This document shows positions 22,951 to 34,864 of a DNA stretch of 64,000 nucleotides, piece by piece. This DNA comes from Marsupella aquatica (lineage: Eukaryota > Marchantiophyta), in assembly GCA_973895155.1 (NCBI GenBank), contig OZ316899.1, positions 4,774,001-4,838,000 of the forward strand, given 5' to 3'. The notes under the pieces were generated by a model. The model was not told where the DNA came from and searched no databases. It saw only the letters and a list, made by a program, of their open reading frames with translations. Position 1 is the first letter of the stretch. The number at the start of each line of letters is the position of its first letter. Both the position numbers and the translations under genes were made by a program.

Positions 22951-24795
22951 GTCGCTACTACCATCACCTAGTCAGTAGTGATAGATGACATAAATGTTGT
23001 AATTTACAAATAACTGACAATCAAGTAAGGGATGGAGAGCTTGTAAATACCACTACAAGTGATGTAGTACGTATCGGACTCTCACCAAAGTGCAGCAACT
23101 ATGTCACCAACATTTGAGTGATACATTGCTTAAACCACTTGCCACCAGGTAGTGGGTTCACAGGGGATTGGCAAAAGCACTTGGAATGTGGTGATTTTCC
23201 GAAGTGCGAGCCATTAAATTGCCAAAGAAGTTTAGTGAATGGTGCCAAGGGTAATTAAAACATAGAGAAAATTAAAGCAACATCCTGACCGGAACACAGT
23301 TTAGGGTACATAGAAGCTTGGGGTTTCTGGACACTCAGCGTATCTCTGAAGGGAGTGTCATAGAAAATGTATTATTTTGTAGCACCACTAGCATTACTTC
23401 TCAAGCTTTGTATGATTTACACACTTTCAAGGAGTAAGGTATTAAAATTGGCAATAGACAAAAAGTGATTCACATAGGGTAGTCTAGAAATGAAAAATTA
23501 ATGTGGGTTTAGGATAAATGGTTGGCATTAGGACCCGCATTAGGACTCACATGGATCATGTCATTTCTCACTTAAAAAAGTGTTGCAAGAAATTAAATGT
23601 TTACTACCCAAGTAATTATACCACCTAGGTAACATTGTTGGTGGCATATGGGAAGTTCTTCATTTTTTGCTTTACTTTGAAAGAGTCAGGTAGTCACCAC
23701 TTAGCACTTATTTGTAGAGGTTAGACAAGGGGCAACGTTGGGGTGAAACTACATTACAAAAAAACTTGGGGGTGAGTAGGTTGGCTTCATAACATAAGGG
23801 ATGGATGGGATGGCCTGGGGGCTTGGGGTGTAAATTTAGACACCGTTAAGTAGAGGGAACGGAGGCCTTGGGTTAACATCAAATTCCCCCACGTTGATGG
23901 CTGAGATTGCTCGGGGCAATCTCCCTTCATCCGATGGCTGAGATCACCCTAGGCGCTTCCATGTCAGAGTAAGTCTAGAGTACGGGTTTGCGCCAAACGG
24001 CTATTTGCACCCGCCTTACGTTGGATGAAGAGTTGCGTTCCACTTTTCCAACAAAGTATCAAGGTGAAACGCTGAATGTTGTGGTTACTCTCTAGCACAA
24101 AGGGTTTAGGAGAAGAGAGCGAAGGGGTTTAGCAAGGTTGCACTGCTTTTTTTTGCCTCCAGAGCTGTGGAGTTTAGGGTTGCAATCGCAGCTCATGGAT
24201 TGAGTCTGTGAAGTGCAAAGCTGCGGGAGTGAATGTGGGCACGGTGCACTGGAGTTAGTGCTGCGATCAAGGCTCGTGGCTTTTTTCTGACGTGGAGTGC
24301 AGAGTTGCGCGGCAGAGCTATGGGAGTGCAAAGCTGCGGGGGCACAAAGTTGTGGGAGTGCGCGAGTGCGGAGTGCAGGAGTGGCAAGAGCTACAGAGTT
24401 GCAGAGCCACAAACTGTGATTGAGTGCGGAGCGATTGAGTGCGGAGCTGCGATTCAGATGTAGCCAATCGGATCTCAAACAGAGGAGTGCATTTCCCCAC
24501 TGGAAACGTCGAGGCTAATCGAACAATGTTAGGTTTTGATCTCTAACATAGGCTGAATGTGCGCACATCTATAGACTGACGGGAGTATTGCTTTCAGGAA
24601 ATATGGAATTTGTGCCTTTCAGTTTGACTTTTGGCTGGGCTGCTGCTACTTTGGGGAACTGAGATGCGACCTGCAGTTTGGGAGGCATTTAGGGTAACTC
24701 TTGCTGCCAGTGCTGATTGATCGAGTGTGACTTGTTTAGAAATAGTGAGCTCAAATGCTATTGTAGGTCTAAGGAATTTCATGGTACTAAGGCTT
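22951..24795. other. Non-coding E0 interior
   Basis: The region has diverged CACTAC-type repeats to about 23,400, then unremarkable sequence. Around 24,200-24,460 a degenerate short-period repeat of GAGTGCGGAGCTGCG words produces long but low-complexity frames on both strands. No gene is supported. Confidence 0.45.
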
Positions 24796-24894
24796 CCAGG
24801 CGGCCGACCTCCCAGGATGCGCGCTGGCGGAGCTGTTAGAGCTGGACTTGAGGTGTGAGAGTTGTGAGTGCTCGTTGGGAGGTCGGCCGCCTGG
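24796..24894. repeat. Perfect 19-bp inverted repeat with 61-bp loop
   Basis: CCAGGCGGCCGACCTCCCA at 24,796-24,814 is exactly reverse-complementary to 24,876-24,894. The arms are GC-rich in AT-rich surroundings. This could be a cruciform, a hairpin RNA, or the termini of a tiny foldback element. No target duplication was evident. Confidence 0.85.
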
Positions 24895-27042
24895 CTTTGC
24901 TTGGCTTTTCTTGGCTTTTATTGGTGCGTTTGTTTCCCGGTTTGTTTTTGATTATGCTTGGAAAAATCTATGCTAGAGTCTGTGACTTGTTAGCTTTTGA
25001 AGGCGTGCGTTGGGGGGGGGGGACTTTGGAGAACTATTCTCCCGCTTTGCTCTCTCCTTAAGACTCTGCACTAAGATTTTTAGAAATGATTGCTGATGGT
25101 GTGAAGTAGGACTGTATCCCTGCCCCATAGATTTTGGATTGTTGGGCTGTCTTGGCTTTGTTTACACTGCTGAAGTCAAGCATCATTTGGCTGCGGAGAG
25201 ATTGGAAGCGTGCGGTGAAGATGGGAGAACTCGCAACGGGGAAGGAATTTGGCTATTGATTGTTTAGGCTCGATGCCTCCTCAATGAGATCGTCTGTCTG
25301 GTAGTTGCTTGAATTCTTTGACCCATGGTGGATCATTCAGACCTTCTCTGTTGGAGAAATGTTCTCAGCTGCATGATGACTGAAGATGGGCTGCAATGGG
25401 CTATATTTACAGAAGGGTAGAATTGTGAGTTGAATGGTGATCTTGGTGATGGGGGTGTGAGGAAGACTCATGGATTGCCAGTTCTAAGGGAATGAGCACG
25501 TTGGCAATGGATTCAATCTTGTTTTGTATAAGAGATGGTACACTCTGATCAGATTTGAATGGCAAAATATTTAGCCAACTCATTGGATGAGATATTCTGG
25601 TCGGCTTTTAGGCATTGTTGCCTTGTTCTTGTAGTTCTACTATCCTTCTATGGTGCCCAAGTTAGATTAGTGTAGGAGTAGTATGTTGGCCCATCCTGGG
25701 TTTGATGGACTCTGGCCACAGGTGCTATTGTGCTCGGTTACTCACTGACGTTTGGTGATCTGATTATCTAGACTGGGTGTTGGCATAAGAATCCTTTCAT
25801 CTTGTCTGCTTGCTAGGCCCTGTGCTTTAAATACTCATCAAATGATTGATTAGTTATGACTCTTATCAGATTGATCAGAGCTATTGGTTAGCTCTTGTGC
25901 TGGTTGTTATTTGGTCTTTTCACCTTGATCTCCATGTTGGAGTTGTCCTTTGGTGATTTTTTCCCTAAACTTCCCCCCTGCTGTGGGGGTTTTGCGGCCT
26001 TATCAGTTATATGAAAAAAATCCAGGAAATGCTATTGCAACCTTTCAGTTGATGTCTACTTGTAATGCTATTGCAAGCTTGGCAGTGACCTTAACTCAGC
26101 CCTTTATGCTGCAAACTGCTGCGACGGTCAATGAGGTTATTAATTGCAACTGAGCCTGGAACGTGCGCATGTTGTGGTTGCATCTGATTGAGCTGGTAAG
26201 GTGTTGCTCTGATTGAGTTGCTACCTCCAATCGGGCAATGTGAGCTTTTGGGCAATGTTAGTGACATTTCTGCTGTTGAGTTTGACTTTTTGGGCTTCAC
26301 TGACATTGCTGCTTTGGGCATCTGAGATGTGACTTGCAATTTGAGGACGCGCAACTCAATTTGTTTTAGGAGGCGCCACAACATCAGTTTGAGGCTCACG
26401 CGACTTGACACGCGACTTGCAGTTTCAGGAGGCGCATCAAGATCAGTTTCACGAGGCGACTTGAGATGCGACTTGCTGTTGCTGATCAAGTTTGAGTAAC
26501 AGTGAGCTAAAATTCTGTTGCAACATTTGATTTGGGCTACATTTGTAATGCTGCAAGGTTTGAGGTGACCTGTACTCAATTGAAGCCTGCCAACTGCTAT
26601 GACGGTGAGTTTACTTGCGCTGCAAATTGTTGTGAGTTTTATTAAAAGTTCTTCATTAAAATTTGTTATGAATTCAAAGTCTGTTTCAAGGTCTGTTTTG
26701 AGTTTCTTCATCTTGTCTTGTGCTGTTGCTTCTCTTTCTATGAATCTTGGATCAATGCTACCTGCTTTCTAGGTCGGCCTCCTATTTTGTACTCTGGTAT
26801 GGTTAATGGAGTCTTGTTTGTGTGTGCGGTAAATAGAATTACCAATTGTTGGCATTGGGAAAGTCTTGAGCTTGTCTGAGCTTGTCCTTTAAAACGTGAA
26901 GGGATCCATCCCTGTATATAAACTGAAATTTAGGGTCAGTCATGAAATCTCCAGTTTTTTAACCATGGTCTTATAGTTTCAGGAGCAAGTGGACCTGCTG
27001 TGGACATGAGCAAAGCAGCACAGGACGTGATCAAGAATAGCT
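24895..27042. other. Non-coding region upstream of the E0 cargo genes
   Basis: The region contains a run of eleven G near 25,012 and two diverged copies of a block around 24,600-24,760 and 26,260-26,480 (TTTGACTTTT, GAGATGYGACYTGCA words). A TATATAAA box at about 26,915 lies 130 bp before the first cargo ATG and may be its promoter. The ~80 bp before that ATG match, at nucleotide level, the bases upstream of the corresponding E2 gene. A 206-codon minus-strand frame at 26,711-26,091 is judged accidental. Confidence 0.4.
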
Positions 27043-27495
27043 ATGGTGAGGACTCGCGGTGCTCATTCTCAGAGTCTTGCAAGCACCACAAAGAGATTGC
27101 GTCTGGAATCTGTCAAACGTGGCACATGGCCAGCCCACTCTGCATGGTATTTTCGTTATCCAGTTGTAGTCCAGAATGACTACAGCCGGCCTCCACCTGT
27201 GGCATTACCCTTTCTCACATCCGTGGTGTATGTGTCACTTATTGGCAAAGTGCCACAAGTCAAGGCCATCCTAGCACATGGATGTATCCATTCTTGCCAG
27301 TATGACTGCGTTGCTTGTAGGGTGGTCAACCCAACAACCCTAGTCAATGCTGACAAAGTCGCTAAACAAAGTAGGAGGATATGCATCCTTTGGAACCACT
27401 TTGCATTGTTGAATGGTGTGGATAGTGATCTCGGGTGTCCTTCCCTGCCAAACCCCGCTATTGGGGGTTTCTCGGACACATCATGTTTGATTTGA
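27043..27495 (+). CDS. Cys-rich MVRTR protein of CACTA cargo, E0 copy
   Basis: This 150-residue frame starts MVRTRGAHSQSLAS and is homologous along its length to the E2 frame at 53,835-53,386 (SAWYF.Y.V, NDYSRP / NNYRRP, GCIHSCQYDC / GCVHSCQYDC, ILWNHF / IIWNHS). The shared features are a basic N-terminus and a conserved C..HSCQYDCxAC cluster that could bind zinc. I recognise no family. It is the first of three cargo genes in the order MVRTR - PHD - F-box-like, which is conserved with E2. It could be a stand-alone gene or the first exon of a longer one. It has no internal stop, unlike its neighbours. Confidence 0.55.
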   Translation: MVRTRGAHSQSLASTTKRLRLESVKRGTWPAHSAWYFRYPVVVQNDYSRPPPVALPFLTSVVYVSLIGKVPQVKAILAHGCIHSCQYDCVACRVVNPTTLVNADKVAKQSRRICILWNHFALLNGVDSDLGCPSLPNPAIGGFSDTSCLI

Positions 27496-28545
27496 AGTTA
27501 GTTTACACCTGCAGGAATTCCAACAAAGTATGCACGTACCAAGATGCAATGAGATAAGGCATATTTTTGGATGAAATAGTAACTTAACACTGAGAAATAA
27601 CTTATGCTTTGACTTTTTCTATATTCGTACAATTTTGGATTGAGGGTTTGAACACCTCAGTGGAATTAAAGTTTTGAAGTATATTGCGAAACCCCTATCT
27701 ACTAAGCACAACATTTTAAATAATCTAAGATGTCACCAGTCCACTCAACATCTCTATTCAATGACTTTGTTCCAAAAGTCCCACAATCTATTGTTAAATG
27801 AAAGTTGAATCCAATAGTTAAAGTCTCTGTCAATGACTCCCACTCCCCCTGGCAGATATGCCTTATGGCTCTAGATCGGGTACAGTGAATGAAGAAAGTT
27901 GAAGAGTGTCCATGTGATGTTTTTCCATGCATAGTCCTTGCCAACTCAAACCAGTGCTCTGTGTAGTGGCTCCATTTAAATGATACAGGATTCATTGACC
28001 ATGGCTTAGCTGCTCACTAATCCTTTGGTAGCAATTTGACCCTGGCTCTGTAATCTGCTGGTCATTTAAATGGTATACCAATTGTTTGGTAGTTGTCTGA
28101 GTGTAGCTATGTAATTTGCTCTAAAACAAAACTAGAGAGCGATTATTATTTTGAGTTCAATGGCGAGCCTATAGTCCTTTGCATAATTGGAATAGTATTG
28201 AATGAGTCTGAGGCAACCTTTAGTTACAGAAGGAGTTTGAAATGAAACATCAGATGCATGTATGTAGTCCAATGACTATTTTGTGTCACATTTGTGCTGT
28301 TGCAGATTATGAATCCTTGTTTTTACATCTTGTGACGTGAGAGGGGATTGAGATCTACATCTGAAACCAATCAAGACAATCTCCAAATTTCATTGCCTTC
28401 CTCTTGGTTGAGTACAGTTGGCGAGTCCTCTGCATTCTGGCCCCACATTGGATTGCAATATGCAAGTGGTAGTATGTGTTTTATGACAGCCAATTTAACA
28501 GTTTAATAACTCTTCAAGTTTTCTTGTTCACGTCTAGTGGTCATA
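27496..28545. other. Interval between E0 MVRTR and PHD genes
   Basis: AT-rich, with no supported gene. It is longer (1,050 bp) than the equivalent E2 interval (about 670 bp). Confidence 0.4.
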
Positions 28546-29201
28546 ATGGCTAGGACCAAGCATAAATCCAGAAAGAATGATACTTGAATGAGAAAGGAGG
28601 AAGATGTGTTGATGATTGAATTGTGGTCAGACATTGAGAAGACAGTGTCGGTGTAGTCCCCAACTTTGTGGCATTTGTGACTGGCATGGAGATCTGGCCA
28701 TGTGTGATGGGGCTTGCCATCGGCACTTCCACCATGTTTCCAAAGTTGGTGAGGCCGTTGGTAGGTGCCCTACCGTATTTATTGCACCAGGCAAGGATGA
28801 TGATCCTTGGTATTGTCCAGAGTGTAAGGATAAGACATACGTGTTTTCAGTGTGGCATTGTCTCTACTACAGCCAGGCAGTGCCCCCAGCCAGATTGTGT
28901 TTGTTTTTATTGTCATGGATGCTTGCCACTTGATGTGGAGTCTTGCCCCACCCATACATGTGTTGCATGCCAGCAGGACCATGGTGACCCTCATCTGGCA
29001 GAGGCAGTGCAATGTTTGAGATGTCCCAAAACTTGGCATTGTACTTGCCTAGCCGAGAGTCAACGTCAAGGATTTGCACCGGACAGAGTGCCCTGGCATC
29101 ATACTGCACATGACCAGGGACGTTGGATGATTTACTGTCCTGACCATCCTATTGACCCTGCTCTAGGCACAGCGGCTCATGATCACATCTCTTGGCTTTG
29201 A
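28546..29201 (+). pseudogene. EDM2-like multi-PHD zinc-finger protein, E0 copy, frameshifted
   Basis: From the ATG at 28,546 the product starts MARTKHKSRKND, a basic start also seen in the E2 copy, but a TGA follows after 13 codons. The zinc-finger region begins near 28,650: CGICDWHGDLAMCDGACHRH, then WYCPECKDK. A one-base shift near 28,836 moves the frame, which continues with CFQCG, CPQPDCVCFYCHGCLP, CPTHTCVACQ and CLRCPKTWHCTCL, and ends DHISWL like the E2 copy. The spacing of Cys and His pairs, with an ICD..G.L..C.G.C.R.FH opening, matches the consecutive PHD and atypical PHD fingers of plant ENHANCED DOWNY MILDEW 2 (EDM2), a nuclear chromatin reader. The family link is from memory of that motif pattern, not a search. 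Confidence 0.65.
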
Positions 29202-29790
29202 TTCACCTGGTCCATTTTGGTTCATATACATCATTACTACTATAGACATCGATACAGTTAGTTAATGGAACAATGACGTTTGTCATAATCACACATTTTG
29301 TGAACTGTGTGAATGGCTAGCACAAGCATGGAGACAGTGCTTTGGGTTTAATTGACCAAGGCTTCCTAAAACATCTAAAGTACTCAAACTCTATTTATTT
29401 ATTTGGTAATTATTTTGTATACCAGTATGAGGAACATTCCCATTGATGTTTATGCATGGATGTCAATATTGTGGATGTGATTGAATTGTTTGGACCCAGT
29501 GTTTATACAATTGTCTTGGATGTTGGCTGTCATGGATGGGGCATTGTCAATGGGATATTTTCTTCAACCTACTGTCTGTGGGTAGCAATAGAGTTTCAGG
29601 TTTGAAAGAAGCATCCTAAACACATGAAACGTAAGAGATAAAACGTAAAACCTTTCTGCAACTAAAAATGCACAGTATGAACTTAAAGAGACACTATAGA
29701 GTGGCAAGTACAGATTATGAGGGAGCTGAGCTTATTGTTGTGTCCATATTGTAGGTTCTCACCAGTGAATGTTGGAGGTGAAACACTACA
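29202..29790. other. Interval where E2 has its BRCT gene; none here
   Basis: This AT-rich stretch separates the PHD and F-box-like genes of E0. In E1 and E2 a tandem-BRCT gene sits next to the F-box-like gene. No BRCT-like peptide is visible here in any frame. Confidence 0.55.
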
Positions 29791-30323
29791 CTCGGTATGT
29801 CGATTTTTCCAGACTACCACACCATATGTAGACACCTCATACGGGTGGCTACATGGATGTATGTTGTGGTGGTTTGGTTGGTTGGTTTGGTAATCCGACA
29901 ATTTGTACCCCCACTTGGCAGAATCATTGTCAACCTTGAATCTATTGTACAGTATTGTAGGGCAGATGAGGAAGAGGTTTACTTTTTGGCAGATGAGTCT
30001 GAAGTCGGGTGTGAAGAGGATGACGAGGAATGTACAGTAGTTTGCTACATGTTTTGCCATATGATTTAGTAGTCATAGATGTATGGCCTAGGGTTCTTTC
30101 CATGTCGTCAACGCAAGATATTTGCCAATATTGACTCATTAGTACCCAATGGAGGGACTTGGTAGCCATGTCCCCACAATGGAAGGCATTGAAACCACTA
30201 CTTGTAGGCACAGGTCGTAGACCACCATGGCATGATCTTGGGTTAGACATAGATGACTTAATGTACTTGCCTGAGTATCTGAGGGTTGACTATCATCGAG
30301 CACAAGATTGGTATTTGTACTGA
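29791..30323 (+). pseudogene. F-box-like protein of CACTA cargo, E0 copy
   Basis: A first frame (29,797-30,069) encodes LIRVATWMYVVVVWLVGLV and an acidic stretch. The homologous continuation then lies in another frame from about 30,050: LPYDLVVIDVWPRVL, an in-frame TGA near 30,135, LISTQWRDLVAMSPQWKAL, and an end of DWYLY. The LP..L....WPR......ISTQWRDLV pattern resembles an F-box (SCF ubiquitin-ligase adaptor motif). The rest of the protein matches the E2 copy (RRPPWHDLGLDIDDLMYLPEYLR against RPPWHEQGLDLDDLMYMPEYLR, differing at a few sites). The frameshift and stop mark it as dead. Confidence 0.5.
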
Positions 30324-30415
30324 TCTGATATCACTCTAGTGGAGTGGGTTTCTATGACTATAGGTGATTGTATTCTGATATGGTCATGGATGTACGTGCA
30401 GAGTAGCCTAGAGGT

Positions 30416-30617
30416 GTGGAGTCTAGTGCTAGTACCATTAAAGTGGAGGATTTTGCAGTATCCAGAGAGCTTGCAGAGCTTGCAAGGTACGTGGGTCCTC
30501 TGCATTCTGGCAAATTGAGTGGAAGACATTGTTTGGGTTGTCTTGAAGTGGCTGAAACAATGTTGAGGAACTTTTGTGGTAGTCAAGATGACTTGAATAG
30601 GAGGGATGACAAGTTAT
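30416..30617 (+). pseudogene. E0 exon cut by insertion of CACTA element E1
   Basis: The plus-strand frame MESSASTIKVEDFAVSRE..LARYVGPLHSGKLSG..CLEVAETMLRNFCGSQ is coding-like. It runs directly into the E1 terminus at 30,618, where the frame becomes LVETGGI from the CACTA terminal repeat. It may be a further exon of the E0 cargo or the start of the next E0 gene. I saw no counterpart in E2 and recognise no family. Confidence 0.4.
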
Positions 30618-31474
30618 CACTAGTAGAAACCGGGGGTATTTAGACCCCATTAAACGACTATTCAGTACCATATAGGACTTGGAAACGATTGGGAAGGACT
30701 CCAGTCCTTTATAGGACTGTGAGTCGTATGTTTTGTTACTATAATCAACTGAGTCCTTTATAGAACTGGTTTATAAGTCGTTTAATAGACTGGATTTTCA
30801 GTCTATTTTAGTCTTTGTGTGGGTAGCTTTGGTGAGTCATTTTTAGTCTTTTATGGGCTGCGATGGTGAGTCGTTGGGAACGACTAAAAGGTTATGGAGG
30901 GTAGTCTTTAAATATACTTTGTGTGTTTATAAAACGACTAAAGTAGACACTTTGTGGGGTATGTATAAGTCTTTCATGTCAACTGGATATGAGTGATGAA
31001 GACCCCACTATACTACTTGGAATGAACTCACTCTTGTGCACAAATAACACATTCCATTCATGTTTTATTGTGTACTTGGAATGAACTCACTCTATAAGCT
31101 CACCATTCATCATGTTCACATTAGAACACATAGAGTTTCATAAAGCCATCTTCTATACCATGTACACTAATATGAATTCACAGATTCAAACATCATAAAC
31201 TACAAAGGTCACAAAGTATTTCTCTATACCATACACACTATACTGAAATGATACAAAACAGATTCAAGTATCATAGACAATCACCATAGAGCCATAGTTT
31301 GACATCAATCAATTGTTTCATACATACAGAATTCAGAAATATCAATGTCACACACAACGGCTCCTTCATCCTCTTTACCAAATGGAAAAATTGGTACAGA
31401 TATTTCTTGGATCTTTCCAAGGCAATGTCAAAATGTGACACAATGCACATGATTCTATCTCCACTTGCATTCAG
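30618..31474. repeat. E1 3' terminal and subterminal repeats
   Basis: After the terminal repeat come several direct and inverted copies of AGTCCTTTATAG-like words (for example near 30,700, 30,750, 30,785 and 30,800), then AT-rich sequence. The same block follows the E2 terminus at 41,602. Subterminal motifs of this sort are the usual binding sites of the small CACTA-encoded protein (TNPA in En/Spm). Confidence 0.7.
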
Positions 31475-34400
31475 TCACTGCAGACTAACACACTCTAATG
31501 GCCAGAGCACAAGAGATCCTACTGCATCTGCAATTATTTCCTGAGGTGGATCATCGTCTCTATTCGGAAATGGCAAATTACAATCAGATACAATCATTGT
31601 AGTCAACAACACTACTACATGGTCATCCAGGACCACTTTGCCATGGAATTTAGCATGATCCGGTCGCAAAATGCATGTACCCACACATACTTGTGAGTCA
31701 TCCTCCCATGATAGAAGATTATGGATTGGCTCTGCTGTGGCTATCACCTCCACCTTACCCTAGCTGTTTTTCTTGACTTTCCTGGGTGGCTTATACATGA
31801 CATTATTCATACCTTGGTTGCAAGTCATGACTTTGGCACGAGTGTTTTGTGCTGGTGATCGAGAATTGGCTACACTCTTCTTCAAAGAATCTGCATCCAT
31901 ATTTGACACTTCCGATTGTGTAGCAGGATTTCCCTGCGACATCATCTCAGTATCTGCCAACATTGTACTTGCTTCAATTGAAGCATCTACAATCTTACTT
32001 GCATCCAATGTTGCTCCCAAGTTTTGACATCGCTTCACCCTGCTCCCACTTGGTTGAGAGTCTGTCAACTCTACATCAACTACTATTCAGTGTCATGTCC
32101 AACATAAGTCAATCACTCATCACATGTGCTAAATGTACATGTCACCAACCACAAAGTTGTCACTATCTCCTTACCATTATGAACAGCCTTCTTTCCCTTC
32201 TTTGCCATTGCCATATCCTCCATGTCTGCTTCTGCTGATCAATAAACACACCACAATATTCAGGTTCAATCTATTAACCACTGAATTGTTTCTCAACATT
32301 CATATAGAGGAATTTAAAGCATCAGCTTACCTGATACCTCCTTGACTATGGTCACTGAGGCATTGGGCACATCTTTTTCATTATTTCTCTTTGAATCACC
32401 TGATACATCAATCATGATGTCACTTCAGATCCCAGTTGATCCAACCAGTTCTTACAGAAAAGATTACCTCCAACCGGCTTAAGCTTCACAAACTCCATGC
32501 ACTTTTCAAATGATTCATACTGGATCATATTAGTAGGTTACTTGTCTCAGCAACCTTTTTGCCATTCTGCTTACTGATTATAGGGTCCTTCTCTGCCTCC
32601 ACTCTTCCTGCATTCAAACCATTCACTTACTGATTACAGGGTCCTTCTCTGCCTCCACTCTTCCTGCATTAAAACCATTCACTCAATTCATGAAAACTTA
32701 CTTCTAACATTTGAACATAGGACACAATGAACAATGGGCCGGTGTCATTTCCATACCTGTGTCAGATTTGCCAATTCCCTTTTTTGTTAACAAGGGCACA
32801 CTTTGTACAATGTTGCCCTCATTGTTTGGTTGGGAACCACCCAATTTTTCAATCACAAGCTTGAAATTAGATTCCACTGATGCAAGAAGGTTTCCTACAG
32901 ATGCCTCCACAATATCCAAACGATCAGCCAATTTACTTTCCACTCAAGGGAGTCCACAGTCTAATGACTTCAACCGTTCACACATCTCTGTGAGAGTTGT
33001 AACAGTTCCCTGTCATAACACAGCTTACATATCTCAGATAACTGTCCCCAAGAACTGGTTGCTTACTTCCTACTACATTTCTTTTTGATGCTCAAGGCCA
33101 AATAGTCACAGACCATACAAAATTACAACATAATCACCTGTTTGGAAGTCACACTTGTCACCTCACTCCTTTGTTTCATGAACTCCTCTCTCACTTCTTG
33201 TGCTGATGGTCCTTCACCTGTCAATTTCTTCTGCAGTCCACATCAACATACATATGAATGAAACCAAGTGTTGATTGTCAATGAAAATGTAATAATGGTA
33301 GCAAGATGATAAGTTTGAGGCTTACTATCAGGCATGTCACTGCCTTACCAATTGTTCTTTCACTGGAGCATAACTTCCTCTCCCAGCCTGTGACAGGTGT
33401 TTCACTTTGCCTCGAGCATTTGACATCAGTTCACTCTTGCTCTGTCCAGCCTCCGACATGAACCCTTTGATTAACCGTGTCCATTGATCCAGTTCCAATG
33501 ATGGGGGTGGTGGCATTCTCCTGTTAGAACCATTGTCTATCCACATCCTTTTCAACCTATGCCTCTCTTGTTTCAAAATCCTCATTGCATAATCTGATAT
33601 GAAATCTTCAACTGGGCCCTTACCATCATTACCAACATAGTCCCACCATTCAAGAATGTCCTTGCAGATAGCAGCCGAATCAGCTTTGTTCTGACTCCTA
33701 AACTTTGTAATGCTCAAATCTAACCAACGCAATACTTCTCCTCTTAGGTCAAAATGCCAACGGTTCTTACCATCACATGTGGGAGTTATCCAACCATCGG
33801 AATTCACTTCTACTTTACCAAATTTGTTACTGTCTCCTGCCTTGGTACTCCCTGAAGCGCTACTAGGTGTCCCTCCACGGCCTGGTGTCCCCCCACGGCC
33901 TGGGGTCCCTCCACGGCCTGATCTCCCCCCACGGCCTGGATTGCATTGTCCAAACCTCCTTGGAGTCCCTGCACATTTACGGGATCCATTAGGTAAGTAT
34001 GAAGCATAAATTTTGCTGCCAAATATACACTGGACTTCAGAGCAATTTTGCAATGACCAAGTTACCTCTCCCTTGGCGCATAGATGGTTTTGGACCACCT
34101 GTCCAATTGCTTTGTCTTGATGAATTAGGGCCATTTCTCTCGCCTGTGAATGATTGCCTCCTATCTGAACGTGGATGGCCTTTGTTGTTTTTGTGATTGT
34201 CCCAATCAAAGTCTGCATACCAACATGTACATGCCACACTGATGGACCGTAAGATTAACTCTTTGCCCTAGCTAGAGTTCAGATAAGTCCATATTGAGCT
34301 AAATCTCTACTACCATCACAAAATCACTAGCACAAGGCACTTACTTGTCCAATCATCCTCCTCACCTTTCCATTGCCCTCTATACCCGTCTCTACCATGC

Positions 34401-34687
34401 TTTGGGTGTTCATATTCATCCCATCCATCTTCTGCTCCATCATAGTCATCATCATAATCATTAGGCGTCCCTTGCCAATAACTCTGGCTCCTTCTAGGTT
34501 ATGGATTATGTGATTTCTCTCTAGCTGCCCGCCTGCCTGGCACTTGATGAGGGCCCTGTGCATCCTGCATAGTTGCATTTTTCTGTGAGCCCCCTGCATC
34601 TGGATCTCCATCCATATCCAATCTTTCCTCTTCACCCCACTCTCCAAGCCCCATGTCTGTCTCCATGTCATCCCCCTCTTCCCCCAT
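31475..34687 (-). pseudogene. tnp1-like gene (Ptta/En/Spm, Transposase_24 type), E1 copy
   Basis: This is the second CACTA gene, split by introns. Exons read leftwards. An acidic N-terminus (MGEEGDDMETDMGLG) comes first, with TAC changed to TAA at 34,499 relative to E2. An exon of 34,239-33,337 follows with GRGGTPGRGG repeats (33,870-33,930), then the Transposase_24-type region (RHRLKRMWIDNG..PPPPSLELDQWTRLIKGFMSE). Next is a coiled-coil-like exon (about 33,000-32,704) with a CGA-to-TGA change at 32,944. The last exon (32,068-31,475) covers the Lys-rich segment and ends DDDPPQEIIADAVGSLVLWP; a stop splits it near 31,758. This protein class is thought to bind subterminal repeats. The three nonsense changes mark this copy as defective, whereas the E2 copy lacks them. 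Confidence 0.7.
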
Positions 34688-34864
34688 AGCTTATGCACAA
34701 CACCCACAACCAAACAAGGAGAATCAGCACACTAAATTCAAAGTATCAATCAATTTCATGCATATCCAACTATCCTAAACATCATTCCAGGGAGCAATTC
34801 CCATTCTGTGACTCTGTGCAGGTAGTCATCCTCAACCTCATACTTGCCAATCGCCAGTTGTTGC

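Larger units (their letters stand above)
10450..30617 (+). mobile_element. CACTA-type element E0, 5' end at 10,450; 3' part interrupted by E1
   Basis: The element starts abruptly inside the M2 coding region with CACTAGAAGAAAACC, the usual plant CACTA terminus, followed by subterminal sequence rich in CACTAC and its complement. The last three bases before it, AGA (10,447-10,449), would be the target duplication. No matching right terminus was found, so the far end is either outside the window or lost. Assigning the plus-strand gene set at 27,043-30,617 to this element is inference. It rests on homology of that set with the cargo of the complete element E2, and on the lack of any other CACTA 5' end between 10,450 and 27,043. 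Confidence 0.5.

Noticed and set aside
24092-24478. Open frames of 76-128 codons on both strands
   Set aside because: Low-complexity by-products of the GAGTGCGGAGCTGCG short-period repeat.
26091-26711. 206-codon minus-strand open frame
   Set aside because: No domain; it lies across a diverged internal duplication of non-coding E0 sequence, and the real genes nearby are on the other strand.
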